This document shows positions 38,959 through 49,041 of a stretch of 62,500 nucleotides of DNA, in pieces. The stretch comes from Gracilaria vermiculophylla (taxonomy: Eukaryota > Rhodophyta > Florideophyceae > Gracilariales > Gracilariaceae): contig JAHNZQ020000049.1 in assembly GCA_019155205.2 (NCBI GenBank), positions 1,349,760 through 1,412,259 on the forward strand. The letters run 5' to 3'. Made by a program: the position numbers and the translations under genes. The notes below the pieces were generated by a model. That model was given only the letters and a program-made list of their open reading frames with translations, was not told where the DNA came from and ran no database searches. Within the stretch, counting starts at the first letter, position 1. The number at the start of each line of letters is the position of its first letter.

Positions 38959-39639
38959 TTAGCGACTGATGCGACGCGCTGCAGAGTTGTGTGGTCCATC
39001 AAGTCTGTTTGGATACCAGCCTTTGACCGTTCTCCCTCTTTCCACATCCACCATCAAGCGCCGACCGTCCACTTTTATCCCGTTAGCTTTGCGGTAAGCG
39101 ACCTCCACATCACGTTCTCGTTCAAATTCCACAAAAGCATAACCTCTTGGAATACCGTCCTTGTCTTTTGGCATCACAACCTTCTTCACAGCCCCAAACA
39201 CTTCAAATTCGTCTCGCAGTCTCATTTCCACTGTGGTGTACGCGACGTTCCCCACAAACAGCGTCCTTACTGCATCGTCAGTTTTTTCAACACCGTCGCG
39301 AGTCGCCATCGGGTCCCATTCCGCTCTTGCTTTGGTTATGATTTTCTGCACCTGTCGCGATCTTTCCTCTCGGACGCGCCGCCGCCGCTGCGCGGGTGTC
39401 TCGAATGAGGTTGAAGGCGTGTCATCTTTTTGTTTGGCTTTTTGCTTTGCTTCAGCCTCAAACTTGTGGACCAAAGCTGCTAGTCCGGAAATGCGACGAA
39501 GCTTTCTTTTCCGCGGCGGTGGTTTGAATTCGATCGGCTGGCGCGGTGCAAAAAGCTCGATGATTTGTCTCGGAAAGCGGAAGCGCGCCTGCCCACTGTA
39601 GGCCGGGCGATTTCGATTTCCGGCGTGAGGACCTGCCAT
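38959..39639 (-). CDS. SNRNP70: U1 snRNP 70 kDa protein (U1-70K), short form
   Basis: The protein has 226 residues. The N-terminal motif IIELFAPRQPIEFKPP matches the U1-70K start (LLALFAPR.PI.Y.PP), which contacts the Sm core and U1-C. A basic helix (about 80-105) precedes WDPMATRD, equivalent to the WDP..D motif. One RRM follows, with RNP2 TLFVGN (about 127-131) and RNP1 RGYAFVEF (165-172), then the U1-70K hallmark DGRRLMVDVERGRTVKGW. It binds stem-loop I of U1 snRNA for 5' splice-site recognition. The usual Arg/Ser- and Arg/Asp-rich C-terminal tail is missing; the protein stops about 18 residues after the RRM. The start MAGPHAG is the first in-frame ATG. Confidence 0.93.
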   Translation of the reverse strand: MAGPHAGNRNRPAYSGQARFRFPRQIIELFAPRQPIEFKPPPRKRKLRRISGLAALVHKFEAEAKQKAKQKDDTPSTSFETPAQRRRRVREERSRQVQKIITKARAEWDPMATRDGVEKTDDAVRTLFVGNVAYTTVEMRLRDEFEVFGAVKKVVMPKDKDGIPRGYAFVEFERERDVEVAYRKANGIKVDGRRLMVDVERGRTVKGWYPNRLDGPHNSAARRISR

Positions 39640-41075
39640 GGCTCGAAGTGGCGCAACAGAAGGGAGCGGTCGGTGAGCACAGGCGCCGAAGAGCCGACAC
39701 AAGTGGCGGCGATGTACGAAGGGTACAAAGGTATGGGTAGCACCAGCATAAGCGCGGAACGATCCAAGATTTATTTTCAAGTCGAAAGTGACATTACACG
39801 TAGAGAAAAGTGACTTTGCGGTTTCAGCGGATGTTGTGGAACATTACTATCGGCGCATCTCTCCGCCCAACGCCTTCTTGTCCGCGGGAATCATGGTGTC
39901 GGCGACTGATGAACGTTTGGTGCCGAAGGGTACGACGGAGTAGATAGACGGGCAAAATTTCGGGAAATCACATAATGCTTCATCTGTATGTCTGTTCCCG
40001 GCGATCGACCCACGAGGGTAGGTTCTTTCGCCTTCGGCGCATTGTGTGGAATGAGTCGACTATTCAAAAGGAAGCTCTCGGACTCCTCCGTAACATCATG
40101 GAATCATTGCAAAACTTCATAATGATGATTACGTTCATTGCTTAGATGAGCGGTGTTTTTGCAAGGTGAAAACTAGCAACCAAACACAGACGAAGGCTTA
40201 TCTTTTGCAGCACGAGCTTTGCTTTTTAATCCGCACAGTTCCCGGTCCAATTCCCGCTCGAGTCTGGTATCTGTATGCAGTGAACAAACACGACTTCAGC
40301 GAACCTCGAACACGGTTCACCCTTTCACTTTGTCAATGCGAACGACAATTGAACCCCCTTTGCTCCAATCGGTGCTACATGTAGCACGTTTTATTTTTAA
40401 GCGTGCAGACCCATACCACTCTGAGCATCGGAAATTTTACTTGGTTGACGGAACCCCTTGAAGATCGCCTGAAACTGTGCTAAGCTGTTCAGCTCCAAAA
40501 CCTCTGCGCTTTCCCACCGCCCTCCGCCGACATTCACACTTGCCTCCGATGCCACGTTTTCTTGTACATTCAACCTTTTCAGTTTGAATCGTTGCAGAAT
40601 CTTGACTCATGGTATCACGAATTATCATCATTCGTTTTCTTGTGTCAAATACCCTCAGCGCTGAGGTAGGTGGCAAGATGTGTACTAATGTAATGAAACA
40701 TGGTGAAAACCGAAGTCCGGGTAGTTCAGCGGTGCACATTCCCATAACCTTGTGAGCTTGATCGGGAAGAAGGTGTGAATGGGAATACCTTGCGATCCAA
40801 TCATTTTCTTTCATTGGACAACAATGTGACATGAATGGCATTTAGGATGGTCCTTTTCGCCACCCTTTCCGGAATAACATTTTTGCGAAGGGGGCGGAGC
40901 TTGCTCAAACGCAGGTCTGTTGGTGTTCGCTGCTCATTATGTTTTCCAGGGGTGGAATGGATTTAGTGAAGGTGAAGTTACAGGTTCAATACAGGAATGA
41001 TATTCAAAACGTAAATGTTTCGACCCTACTAGAGCTAGCTAGCGAGTGATGCGTAGATATAGGAATGCGGGGGAA
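39640..41075. other. Intergenic, no supported gene
   Basis: About 1.4 kb. A 134-codon minus frame at 40437-40841 has no recognisable content. The segment near 40240-40280 superficially resembles a tRNA T-arm but no cloverleaf can be drawn. Confidence 0.4.
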
Positions 41076-42146
41076 TTATGTTGATCTTTTGCTGATCCAG
41101 TCAGCAAACAGAGTCCACATTTCTTCTTTACCTTTCTCTGTGAAGATATTGTGCCATCTTCCCGTTCCAGTATGCAGAGTTTTGTCTTTACTTATAGCAG
41201 CGTCGAAGAAGCGCTTAGCAGCCAGAGGGTGTATCAAGGTATCGTGCTCTCCATGGACGGACAAAAATGAAGTTTCGAACGTGTGCGCGTTGTTGCTAAT
41301 GTCTTCGTAGGCGTCCAAAAACTCTCGGCCAACTCGAGCACGAACACCCTCGGCATTGCAGTTGAGCTCGTCAGCTTCGAACATTGCCTGCATGTCAGGA
41401 TCGGGCGACTTTGGAAGTGTAAGCACCTGCAGGTACGGGAAAAGCCAACTGGTTATTCCGGACAGTGCGCGATTGATTCTACCGATCAGACCAAACATGT
41501 TGGCCGGGGGTTCGGTCGCCGCAGATGACAGCGCAATACCCGATATCAAAGTGGGCTCTCGCCGGGCTGCCAGGATTGCAATCGTGCCGCCCATTGAATG
41601 GCCGATAAGGAAAATCGGAACGGCGTTGTTGGTGAAATCGTGTTCGGCGTCGACTTGCTTTATGTGGAGAATGGCGTCTTCGACGAGGGTGTTGAAGGAA
41701 GGAAAATACGCACGGACACCACTTGAACGGCCGTGACCCACGTGATCATGACCGAAGACGGCAATTTTGCGATTGTTGAGTTCTCGAATTAGGGAGGTGT
41801 CGTGCGGAGTGGCTCCATCTCCGTAGATACCGCGCTTTGTCGGCGTGTCGTTGCGCAGAAAGTTGTACTGCGTGTGTGAGCGGAATCCGTGCTGGAGGAA
41901 AACAGCGGCTCGCCATGGCTTTTCCGGAAGCCAACTGAAGAGCTTGAGCTGCTCCGGTTTAAAGGATGACGGTAGCGATGCCTCGGAGTACTTGTAAGCC
42001 ATTGCAAAGCTTTTATAAGAACGTCGTGCAACGACTGTACTGGGGAGGCAACAGACGAAAAGTTGGGTCAAGTTATTGAGATTATGGCCTTGACGCAACG
42101 TGTACTGTCGCAGCATTCCCATGCTGGACAACGGTACAAAAAACAT
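41076..42146 (-). CDS. Alpha/beta hydrolase, monoacylglycerol-lipase-like
   Basis: From the first ATG (42146) the protein has 356 residues. An internal ATG at 42002 (MAYKYSEASLPSS) would give 308 residues, closer to the family's usual size. Numbering from the internal start, the oxyanion region is LQHGF (38-40), the nucleophile elbow GHSMGG (Ser136), the catalytic Asp254 in SVHGEHDTLIHP and His284 in GRWHNIF, the full triad of the serine-aminopeptidase S33/MGL family. It likely hydrolyses monoacylglycerols or lysophospholipids to fatty acid plus glycerol moiety. The 48-residue extension (RQYTLRQGHNLN, TVVARRSYKSF) has few acidic residues and could be an organelle presequence. Substrate is inferred. 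Confidence 0.9.
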   Translation of the reverse strand: MFFVPLSSMGMLRQYTLRQGHNLNNLTQLFVCCLPSTVVARRSYKSFAMAYKYSEASLPSSFKPEQLKLFSWLPEKPWRAAVFLQHGFRSHTQYNFLRNDTPTKRGIYGDGATPHDTSLIRELNNRKIAVFGHDHVGHGRSSGVRAYFPSFNTLVEDAILHIKQVDAEHDFTNNAVPIFLIGHSMGGTIAILAARREPTLISGIALSSAATEPPANMFGLIGRINRALSGITSWLFPYLQVLTLPKSPDPDMQAMFEADELNCNAEGVRARVGREFLDAYEDISNNAHTFETSFLSVHGEHDTLIHPLAAKRFFDAAISKDKTLHTGTGRWHNIFTEKGKEEMWTLFADWISKRST

Positions 42147-43986
42147 GCCGTCTGTGGTTGTGAGGCGCCATGTGGTACACGGGCACGATTACCTGACGTT
42201 TATGGGTCAGCGGTCGCTCAAGAGAGCAGTCCGGTGGCGACTAAAATTCGATGGGGGGAGTGCAATAATCAGCTTTCTCATCAGGCAACACAGAAAACAA
42301 ATTATTTCACCGTGCAAGCCGCTAAAGGCTTGTGCTGTCTTCCCCGCCGGCGACGTGCCTTGGCGGCGTTCGCGCAGTGCCTTCGCGGCCCTTGGCTCCT
42401 GTCCTCTTCCGCATTACTGAAAGCCGCTTCTGTTGGTTCTTGTTTCCCAATTTCCTCCCTCGCTGCGCTATCGCTCGGATTTTGGAAACTCAACTTCGCA
42501 AACCTGCTTTGTTGTTCGAAAGGCCTTGCAAGCTTTGGCCTGTCGCGGAAACGCCCCGCTACGTTCCACTAAGCTACTCTGAGAAAGCGCTCTGCTCTTC
42601 CGAAGCTGCACTTGTCATAAATATCTGCGTCTTCTTTGAAATGGAGCTTTTCTCGGGCACGTCGGTGCCGTACCTGTTAGAGGAAGCAACAAGGTTCTTG
42701 TGTTTTTAACTATTGGCTGTTCTCTGTCCGACCCTTCCCTCGTTCTTGTTTCCATGCGCGTAACCGATGTTTCTTTCCGCGCCCGATTCACGAGTTCACC
42801 CTTCTGATGTCAGCCTCAACCAAAGAATCTGTTACACCAAACATACAATTACAAGCACGCGTAGCCTGTTATTCGTGTTCTCTGAACTGTACATCCACTC
42901 TTTCGCCCTCTCCAAACTTGATCTGTTGCCCTTGATGAAGCAGTGCAGCCACGCTAACGGGGCAGCTTGGCAACAGCGCTTTCTAGGACATTCGCACAAG
43001 TGAATGCGCATTTTCATTGTCCAGTCCGCATAAACGCTGCGGTGAATCCAACGATGACATTTTTGCTCAGCGTAAAGCTCGATGGATCGGCGGCAGGCAT
43101 CAGCGCTGTACATGTCAAAGGAAGTGCAGGAGTACAGCATGACAATTAAGTCGTGAGTGCTTTGGTGAAGCTTGTTGGGGCCGGAGATGAGGGGAACTGC
43201 AAATCAAAGGCTTTCTTTAAAAAGATTTTTACAACTGTGCGTGCATTGCCGTCTGGAGTCCTAAGGCGGACAAAGTAATATGAACAACCACTTGAAAGCT
43301 TACAATAACGTCGAGAGCCTACAGCGCGAACGAGAGTTAGGGCACTAGTTGCGAATGGGATCTCTCTTGACGATCTGGTCTTAGACTGATGCTTCGAATG
43401 GCTGACGAACGAGATGTTCTCGCACGTGGATGCACATTGCGGACAATGCCAAGTACAAGTCTGTTCGAGATACCGCTGTTGTGCGCGCCGCGATAATATG
43501 GATTCATGTTGGCCAACATCACGAGCGAATCTACGCCGCCTCGATCGGCACCCTTCCGACAGCACCTCCGCTGTATGGCACCCTCGGCGGCAGCGATTTG
43601 GTGCGCGACAACGTCTCGTACAGTGACATGCCGAAATTTCGCCATCATTCAGCACTGCGGGAGAGCGCTGTAGTCTCAACGGACTTACAGCAGACACGTG
43701 CCGCTACCGCTGCGCGCCAAGTGTGAACCTTAAACCAAAACATCCAACCAAATGCCTCGGTCGCCCTGTGCGAAAAATGCATGAGATCCCACATTCCGCC
43801 CTCACCAAAGGTCGCTGCAGCTCCAGCTAGCCCCCATCCCCGAGTTTTACCAATACGCCAGCTGTCGCGCTTCTCATAGCCGCTCATCGCCTCTTCCCGT
43901 TCCCCATTTCAGCCCGAAAACAGAAACCATTACATCGCCCCTTTCGTCATTCCGCTGTTCTTCCTCGTCAGGCGCTCCCATCGAGT
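42147..43986. other. Intergenic region with overlapping weak frames
   Basis: About 1.8 kb upstream of the TPS-TPP gene. Between 42830 and 43730 both strands show 60-180-codon frames, none recognisable, so at least some must be shadows. The last 100 nt are C/T-rich before the ATG at 43987, as at other start sites here. Confidence 0.4.
42832..43140 (-). CDS. Unrecognised Cys/Trp-containing open reading frame
   Basis: 102 codons from an ATG at 43140, beginning MLYSCTSFDMYSADACRRS, with ELYAEQKCHRWIHRSVYADW and a Cys-rich block LCECPRKRCCQAAPLAW. The composition (Trp, Cys, aromatic spacing) looks more protein-like than neighbouring frames, but I know no matching family. It may be a lone exon, a relic or chance. 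Confidence 0.25.
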   Translation of the reverse strand: MLYSCTSFDMYSADACRRSIELYAEQKCHRWIHRSVYADWTMKMRIHLCECPRKRCCQAAPLAWLHCFIKGNRSSLERAKEWMYSSENTNNRLRVLVIVCLV

Positions 43987-46866
43987 ATGTTTTCACGTTT
44001 CATATCTCAGATGTCCGATTGGACAAAGAAGACGCCTCCTCCGCAGACCCCTTCTTCTCCGTCTTCCACTTCCAACGATGCTTCAAACAAAATCGATTCC
44101 CGGAAATCCTCTTCTTCCCGAAGGCCCACCAGACATTCGCGACAGAAGTCGGGTAACTTTTCCGAGGTTGCGTTCATGGACTCTGGCCTCGGATATTCTC
44201 TTACCGCCGACCTTCCAGTGCTGGGTCTGCAAGATGAGCTTGACGGGTTGCAGTACGATGATCATTTTGTCGAAGAGTACCTGTTGTCTCGCCTCCAAGA
44301 CGCTCAAAGACGCCTCCAGGAGGTACGCGATTATATGTCAACCCTAACAGAGGAGGAGGCCGTTTCATCCAATACACCTCCACTCCCGCCAGGCTCTCCA
44401 AAACCCCCTCTGCCGTCGGCTGGCCCCACGCTAAGTGCAAAGCGGTCGAGGCGTTCTGAAAGACTTTTTGTCGCCAGCTACCATTTACCCCTTATTGTGG
44501 AGGTCACCGACGATGGCGAGGTCAAGTCCAGTATTTCCAGCGGTTCCCTGGGGCTTGTATCTGCTTTTACTGATCTTCTTGGAAGGATGCCCATTCGCTG
44601 GGTTGGCACCCCAGCACAAACGTACCAAGACGTGACGTTGATGCCCATCCATCAGCGCCAGAAAATGGAGCGCCACTTTAATACTCGCCATCGAAGAGCT
44701 GTCGGACTGCTATCGTACGTCCCTCTTTTTCCTGACCCCAATGAAGCAGTTGCACATCAAGAGTTTTGTAATGCTGTCATGTGGCCTCTCTTTCATTACA
44801 TTCCGCTCAATTACGCCGGTGAAAAAATGTATCAAGTTGATATGTATGAAGCGTATGAACGCATCAACCGATTTTATGCTGATGCGCTCATTGAAGAGTG
44901 GAAGAAAAGCGGCATAGAAGAATCTCAGGCCATATTCTGGATTCATGACTTCCATCTTTTCTTGGTGCCAATGCTTTTGCGTGACAGACTACCGGACGCG
45001 AGAATAGGCTTCTCCTTGCATACTCCATTTCCTGCCGGAGAGGTGTTCCGTGCTCTAGCTCCAAGGAAGGAGCTTTTGGAGGGGTTGCTCGGCGCAGACC
45101 TCATCGGATTCCACACCTACGATTACGCACGCCACTTTCTTTCGGTGTGTGAAAGAATCCTCGGGCTTACAAGCAAGCCGAATGCAGTGGACAACAAGGG
45201 GGTTTTCGTGCAAGTGGGCATATACCCGTTTGGCATTGATGCCAATACTTTTCGCACTGCCATGAAGCAAACAAAGGTTAAGGTTTTGAGGGATCGAATG
45301 CATGAATCCTTTTCTGGGAAAAAGGTAATCATCGGCGTCGATCGTCTGGACTATATCAAAGGTATTCCGCACAAGTTGATGGCCATTGAGCACTTTTTGG
45401 AAACCCACCCTGAATGGATTGGCCGAGTAGTGTTTCTACAAGTGACCACTCCAAGTCGCGCAGAAACGGAGGAGTATCACATTTTAAGGTCTGAGATCCT
45501 TGAAATGGTCGGCCGCATCAATGGCAGATTTGCAACGATTGAAGACATGCCTATTCACTATCGAGAGTATACCATGACCTTTGAAGAACTCTGTGCTCTA
45601 TACTCTGCGGCAGATGTTGCACTTGTAACATCTCTTCGAGACGGAATGAATCTTGTGAGCTACGAATATATCATGTGCCAAAAGGACAGAAATGGGGTGC
45701 TAATCCTAAGCGAGTTCACAGGAGCCGCACAGAGTCTGCCTGGTGCCTTGCTTGTGAATCCGTGGAACGTAGAAGAAGTGAGTGATGCTATCTACCAAAG
45801 TCTGGAAATGCCAGATGTTGAACGTGAATTGAAGCACCAGAAGTTATACCGCCATGTTATCATGCACACTGCGTCTGCGTGGGGGGTAAGCTTTATTGAC
45901 GATTTGGTGAAGTACTCCACCGAAAGGAGAGAGAGATCCAAGCAATTAGTGCAAGTCCCCGTCAGGAAACTTCAAAAGTCCTTTCGAGCGGCGAAGGGGA
46001 AGAGGTTATTGTTCTTGGACTACGATGGCACATTGCGGAAGTTTGAGAGTCAACCGGAACTTGCGGAGCCAAATGAGGCTCTCATCAAACACTTGACAAG
46101 ATTGACCAGTTCAGACCAGAACATTGTCTTTATAGTCACGGGCAGGCAAAAGTCGACAGTTTTAAATTGGCTCGCGAGAACTGGCGTTGGCTTCGCTGTG
46201 GAACACGGATTTTCCATCAGATGGCCAGATCATCTGAGAGAAAGATTCGGGGGTCCGAAAAAGGGGGATGACATGTCAGGCCTTGATGACGGACTTCATC
46301 GAGTCACCTCAGAAGACTTGACGAATGTAGACCGTGACAATACTTGGGATGATCTGATGAGTCCACGAGATCTGATTGCCATGCGCCATGCTCTTGATCT
46401 GGCTGGGAATTTGCTTCGAAGGATAGAAGATTGCACACCCACAAGCTTTTTGTCTCGGAAAGAATCTGCATATAGTTGGCATTTTCGCGATGCAGATCCA
46501 GACTTTGCTGTGAGTCGAGCACATGACGCAAGGCAAGCTCTGGAAGAAGTACTGGTAGGAAGCCCGATGGAGGTGTTGATGGGACAAAAGATCTTGTACG
46601 TTCGACCGAAAGGGGTGCACAAAGGTGCGGCTGTGGCGCAAGTTCTGGACAGACTGAAGGAAGAAGGGGAGTGGCCAAGCTGGGTTCTCTCCATCGGAGA
46701 CGACCGTACAGATGAAGACATGTTTACCGCACTGTATCGCGCAGCAAAAGGCACGGATTTGGTCGTCAATACTTGCACTGTGGGACGGAAAACCACTGCG
46801 GCGAAGTATTACGTGGACAGGGTGGACGATGTCCTCGATCTTCTTGATAGCCTGCGACCACCCTAA
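43987..46866 (+). CDS. TPS: Bifunctional-type trehalose-6-phosphate synthase/phosphatase (class II TPS)
   Basis: The protein has 959 residues. The N-terminal ~90 residues are Ser/Pro-rich (possible 14-3-3 or kinase sites). A GT20 domain spans about 155-660: WVGTPAQTYQDV, FWIHDFHLFLVPMLLRDRLP (near 318), HTPFPAGEVFRALAPRKEL, IGFHTYDYARHFL, GVDRLDYIKGIPHKL (near 450), LRDGMNLVSYEYI. These residues bind UDP-glucose and glucose-6-phosphate. A HAD-type phosphatase follows with LDYDGTL (near 678), VTGRQKS and SIGDDRTDEDMF. It makes trehalose-6-phosphate and probably dephosphorylates it, or acts as a regulator. In plants many such fusions lack TPS activity; here the visible GT20 motifs look intact. 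In red algae trehalose or floridoside-related osmolytes are relevant. There is no targeting signal and no intron. Confidence 0.95.
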   Translation: MFSRFISQMSDWTKKTPPPQTPSSPSSTSNDASNKIDSRKSSSSRRPTRHSRQKSGNFSEVAFMDSGLGYSLTADLPVLGLQDELDGLQYDDHFVEEYLLSRLQDAQRRLQEVRDYMSTLTEEEAVSSNTPPLPPGSPKPPLPSAGPTLSAKRSRRSERLFVASYHLPLIVEVTDDGEVKSSISSGSLGLVSAFTDLLGRMPIRWVGTPAQTYQDVTLMPIHQRQKMERHFNTRHRRAVGLLSYVPLFPDPNEAVAHQEFCNAVMWPLFHYIPLNYAGEKMYQVDMYEAYERINRFYADALIEEWKKSGIEESQAIFWIHDFHLFLVPMLLRDRLPDARIGFSLHTPFPAGEVFRALAPRKELLEGLLGADLIGFHTYDYARHFLSVCERILGLTSKPNAVDNKGVFVQVGIYPFGIDANTFRTAMKQTKVKVLRDRMHESFSGKKVIIGVDRLDYIKGIPHKLMAIEHFLETHPEWIGRVVFLQVTTPSRAETEEYHILRSEILEMVGRINGRFATIEDMPIHYREYTMTFEELCALYSAADVALVTSLRDGMNLVSYEYIMCQKDRNGVLILSEFTGAAQSLPGALLVNPWNVEEVSDAIYQSLEMPDVERELKHQKLYRHVIMHTASAWGVSFIDDLVKYSTERRERSKQLVQVPVRKLQKSFRAAKGKRLLFLDYDGTLRKFESQPELAEPNEALIKHLTRLTSSDQNIVFIVTGRQKSTVLNWLARTGVGFAVEHGFSIRWPDHLRERFGGPKKGDDMSGLDDGLHRVTSEDLTNVDRDNTWDDLMSPRDLIAMRHALDLAGNLLRRIEDCTPTSFLSRKESAYSWHFRDADPDFAVSRAHDARQALEEVLVGSPMEVLMGQKILYVRPKGVHKGAAVAQVLDRLKEEGEWPSWVLSIGDDRTDEDMFTALYRAAKGTDLVVNTCTVGRKTTAAKYYVDRVDDVLDLLDSLRPP

Positions 46867-47545
46867 GGTTCGATGCGTTCTGAGGTATGACACTTATGCA
46901 TGCATGAAGTCAGTATTGATACAGGTGCATGTACGTCACGATCACTATGGGCAAAACAGCAGCGGAATAGCTGAAAATCATGTTGCAGAATTCCGACATT
47001 AGCGGAAAAGAACCGAAGAAGACATCTTTTGCAAAAGAAATCAGACGCGCTTGAGGAAGGTAAGCAAAGCAAAGGCTCGGTCACAAGATTGGTTGATCAT
47101 ATTTCGTTGATAGGAAGGACGGCGTACGTAGAGGCGCATGTTGCAAGGGGAATCCGTCCCTCCACACATGTTAGAACTTTGCATACGAGGTACATTTCTT
47201 AATTTTGAGCCAGGGGTGAAGTCTCAGTCGTAGCGGATCACAGGTGTGTCCAATGCTTGTTCACGGCAGCAGTGGAAGTCATGCAGTGCTGGTTTCGGAA
47301 CGTGTACTGTTCGGTTGGACGCATTTCGTAAACAGTCAGAACGCGTGTCCGCCATAGGTGAAGACGGAATGAACAAATTGAACGCAGTGGTGAGAGAATG
47401 CTTGGAATGTAGGTGGCACCTGAACTGGGTAATCGCACAACGTGGTTGCATCATTTAAGATATTTAGCTTGTGACGTAGTATACATGAGTGCAAAGCTTG
47501 GGTTGACAGCCGTGAGTTGTAGTTGTATTGAGTGAAGCAAGCGGT
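46867..47545. other. Intergenic between convergent genes
   Basis: About 680 bp between the TPS-TPP and spondin-N stop codons. Only short frames on both strands; I see nothing in it. Confidence 0.45.
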
Positions 47546-48691
47546 TTACAGTCCAATTCGCAGCGCAGTGGACATGATATATTCCTCGATAGCGGTTGCA
47601 AATCTGGCAGCAAGTGCTGTGAATTGAAGATGTGGAGACTTGGATGGAATTCGCAGCGCTGGTGAGTATCGCGGGCTGTTAACATATGTTAATTTTTGTG
47701 TGCAGCTAGTAAGGTGACAATAGGACTTCATCATCATAGGGACGCCTCGAAAGGATACCATATGGCCAGGTGTGGCACAGCTGGCGTACGGGTCGCACAG
47801 GACGCGAGCCAAACGGTGTTCGGCATAGAGGAGTGCGTTGGCGGGGAAATGGCGGAGGGCGGTGGCGTCAATGCATACCGTTTCTTGCTGCACTTGTGTG
47901 ACACCGGTGAAACTTGCAACTTGATCTGGGACAAAAGCGTTCGGGGTTCGCGACTTGTCGTTGCCGTCGGTTCCCGGTTCTGTAGCGGACGGAGAGGGGA
48001 TGGGAACTTGGGTCTGTTTGATTATGGCGTCGCCAAAGCCGTCCGGGGAAGCAAGAAAGGCTGGCAGAACCGGGACAGCCTCTGATGTGGGTAGTGGAAG
48101 GGATTCGTCGTAAGCCTCAGAGTTATCAATACCGCCATCCCAGCCAAAGAGCTTGCCTTCTCGCTTCTGTCTGAATGAACCGTTTCTGCACATGTCAATG
48201 CTCGGGAGGCCTATGAACCAGTCGGGAGAAGGGATGACCTTGGCAATGCAGCTAATGCGGGTAAAGTTACACGATGCGTCGACGGATATGACTAGAAAGG
48301 CGGCAGAGTCGGCGGTGGTGTTTTCCTTGCTGACGGAGAGGTACTGAAGGACCTTTTTCTGTCGCTTTGCCTGCTCGAGCTCATCCTCGATGCGTTCGTT
48401 GGACACGTTGGTGAGCAGAGTGCGGACGGCTGGGCTGATGACGGAGTTTTGCTCCCACAGAACGTAGTCAGGGCTGTGGCTAGCGCACAAGAGCGGAGAG
48501 AAGCCGGGAGCTATGGTGTTGTCACCGGTGGGGAAGGAAACGTCAGTCTCGGGGGACCAATTGTACTCGAAGGTGACGAGGTAGGACTGGATACCCTCAC
48601 AAGGGTGTGAAAGTGTGCATTGGAGCAAATGGAGAAACAAAGCGAGGGAGAGGCCAAGGCGGGAGGGGGGGAGGGAAAATGGGGGAGGCAT
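47546..48691 (-). CDS. Secreted spondin-N domain protein
   Basis: The protein has 381 residues and the signal peptide is LGLSLALFLHLLQCTLSH (about 12-29). A spondin-N domain spans about 36-200: SYLVTFEYNWSPETDVSFP, FSPLLCASHSPDYVLWEQ, SPAVRTL, then IPSPDWFIGLPSIDMCRNGS and FGWDGGIDNSEAYDES. The acidic WD.G.D residues are the divalent-ion site of the fold. In animals this domain occurs in F-spondin and mindin, which bind matrix and cell-surface ligands; here it stands without TSP1 repeats. The C-terminal ~180 residues (Pro/Ser-rich, five Cys) are not recognised and have no membrane helix. Sequons occur (for example NVS and NTT). The start codon sits directly in a C-rich sense-strand tract. Probably wall or matrix associated. 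Confidence 0.86.
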   Translation of the reverse strand: MPPPFSLPPSRLGLSLALFLHLLQCTLSHPCEGIQSYLVTFEYNWSPETDVSFPTGDNTIAPGFSPLLCASHSPDYVLWEQNSVISPAVRTLLTNVSNERIEDELEQAKRQKKVLQYLSVSKENTTADSAAFLVISVDASCNFTRISCIAKVIPSPDWFIGLPSIDMCRNGSFRQKREGKLFGWDGGIDNSEAYDESLPLPTSEAVPVLPAFLASPDGFGDAIIKQTQVPIPSPSATEPGTDGNDKSRTPNAFVPDQVASFTGVTQVQQETVCIDATALRHFPANALLYAEHRLARVLCDPYASCATPGHMVSFRGVPMMMKSYCHLTSCTQKLTYVNSPRYSPALRIPSKSPHLQFTALAARFATAIEEYIMSTALRIGL

Positions 48692-48871
48692 TGGGGGGGG
48701 TAAGAAAGTGACGGGCGGGGATAGCGGGGGAGGAGACGGCGGGGGGGAGGCGGGGGGGGACGGAGGGGGGGCATGGGGGGAGGGGGAGGGGGAGGGATAG
48801 GGAAGGTTTTATGTATTTAGGTGGTGCATGGAGATGCGTGGCACTGGTGGGGGGACGGGGCGGTGAGAGCC

Positions 48872-48907
<36 letters not shown>

Positions 48908-48953
48908 GGCGGGGGGGGGGTGGGGGCGGGGGTGGGGGGGGGGGGGGGTTGGT

Positions 48954-49041
<88 letters not shown>
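48692..49041 (-). repeat. Poly-C/poly-G leader tract of the spondin-N gene
   Basis: On the plus strand the region is G-rich from about 48660 and contains pure G runs at 48874-48906 (33 nt) and 48954-49041 (88 nt). Read on the spondin-N sense strand it is poly-C ending directly upstream of the ATG. It has strong G-quadruplex potential. Run lengths may be collapsed or expanded by assembly. Confidence 0.85.

Noticed and set aside
40235..40285. tRNA-like GGTCCAATTCCCG segment
   Set aside because: No complementary stems upstream and no anticodon arm; a chance match.
43146..43726. Overlapping frames on both strands at 43.1-43.7 kb (98 to 183 codons)
   Set aside because: None has a recognisable domain, splice support or promoter. 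They overlap each other, so most are shadows; kept only as part of the intergenic note.
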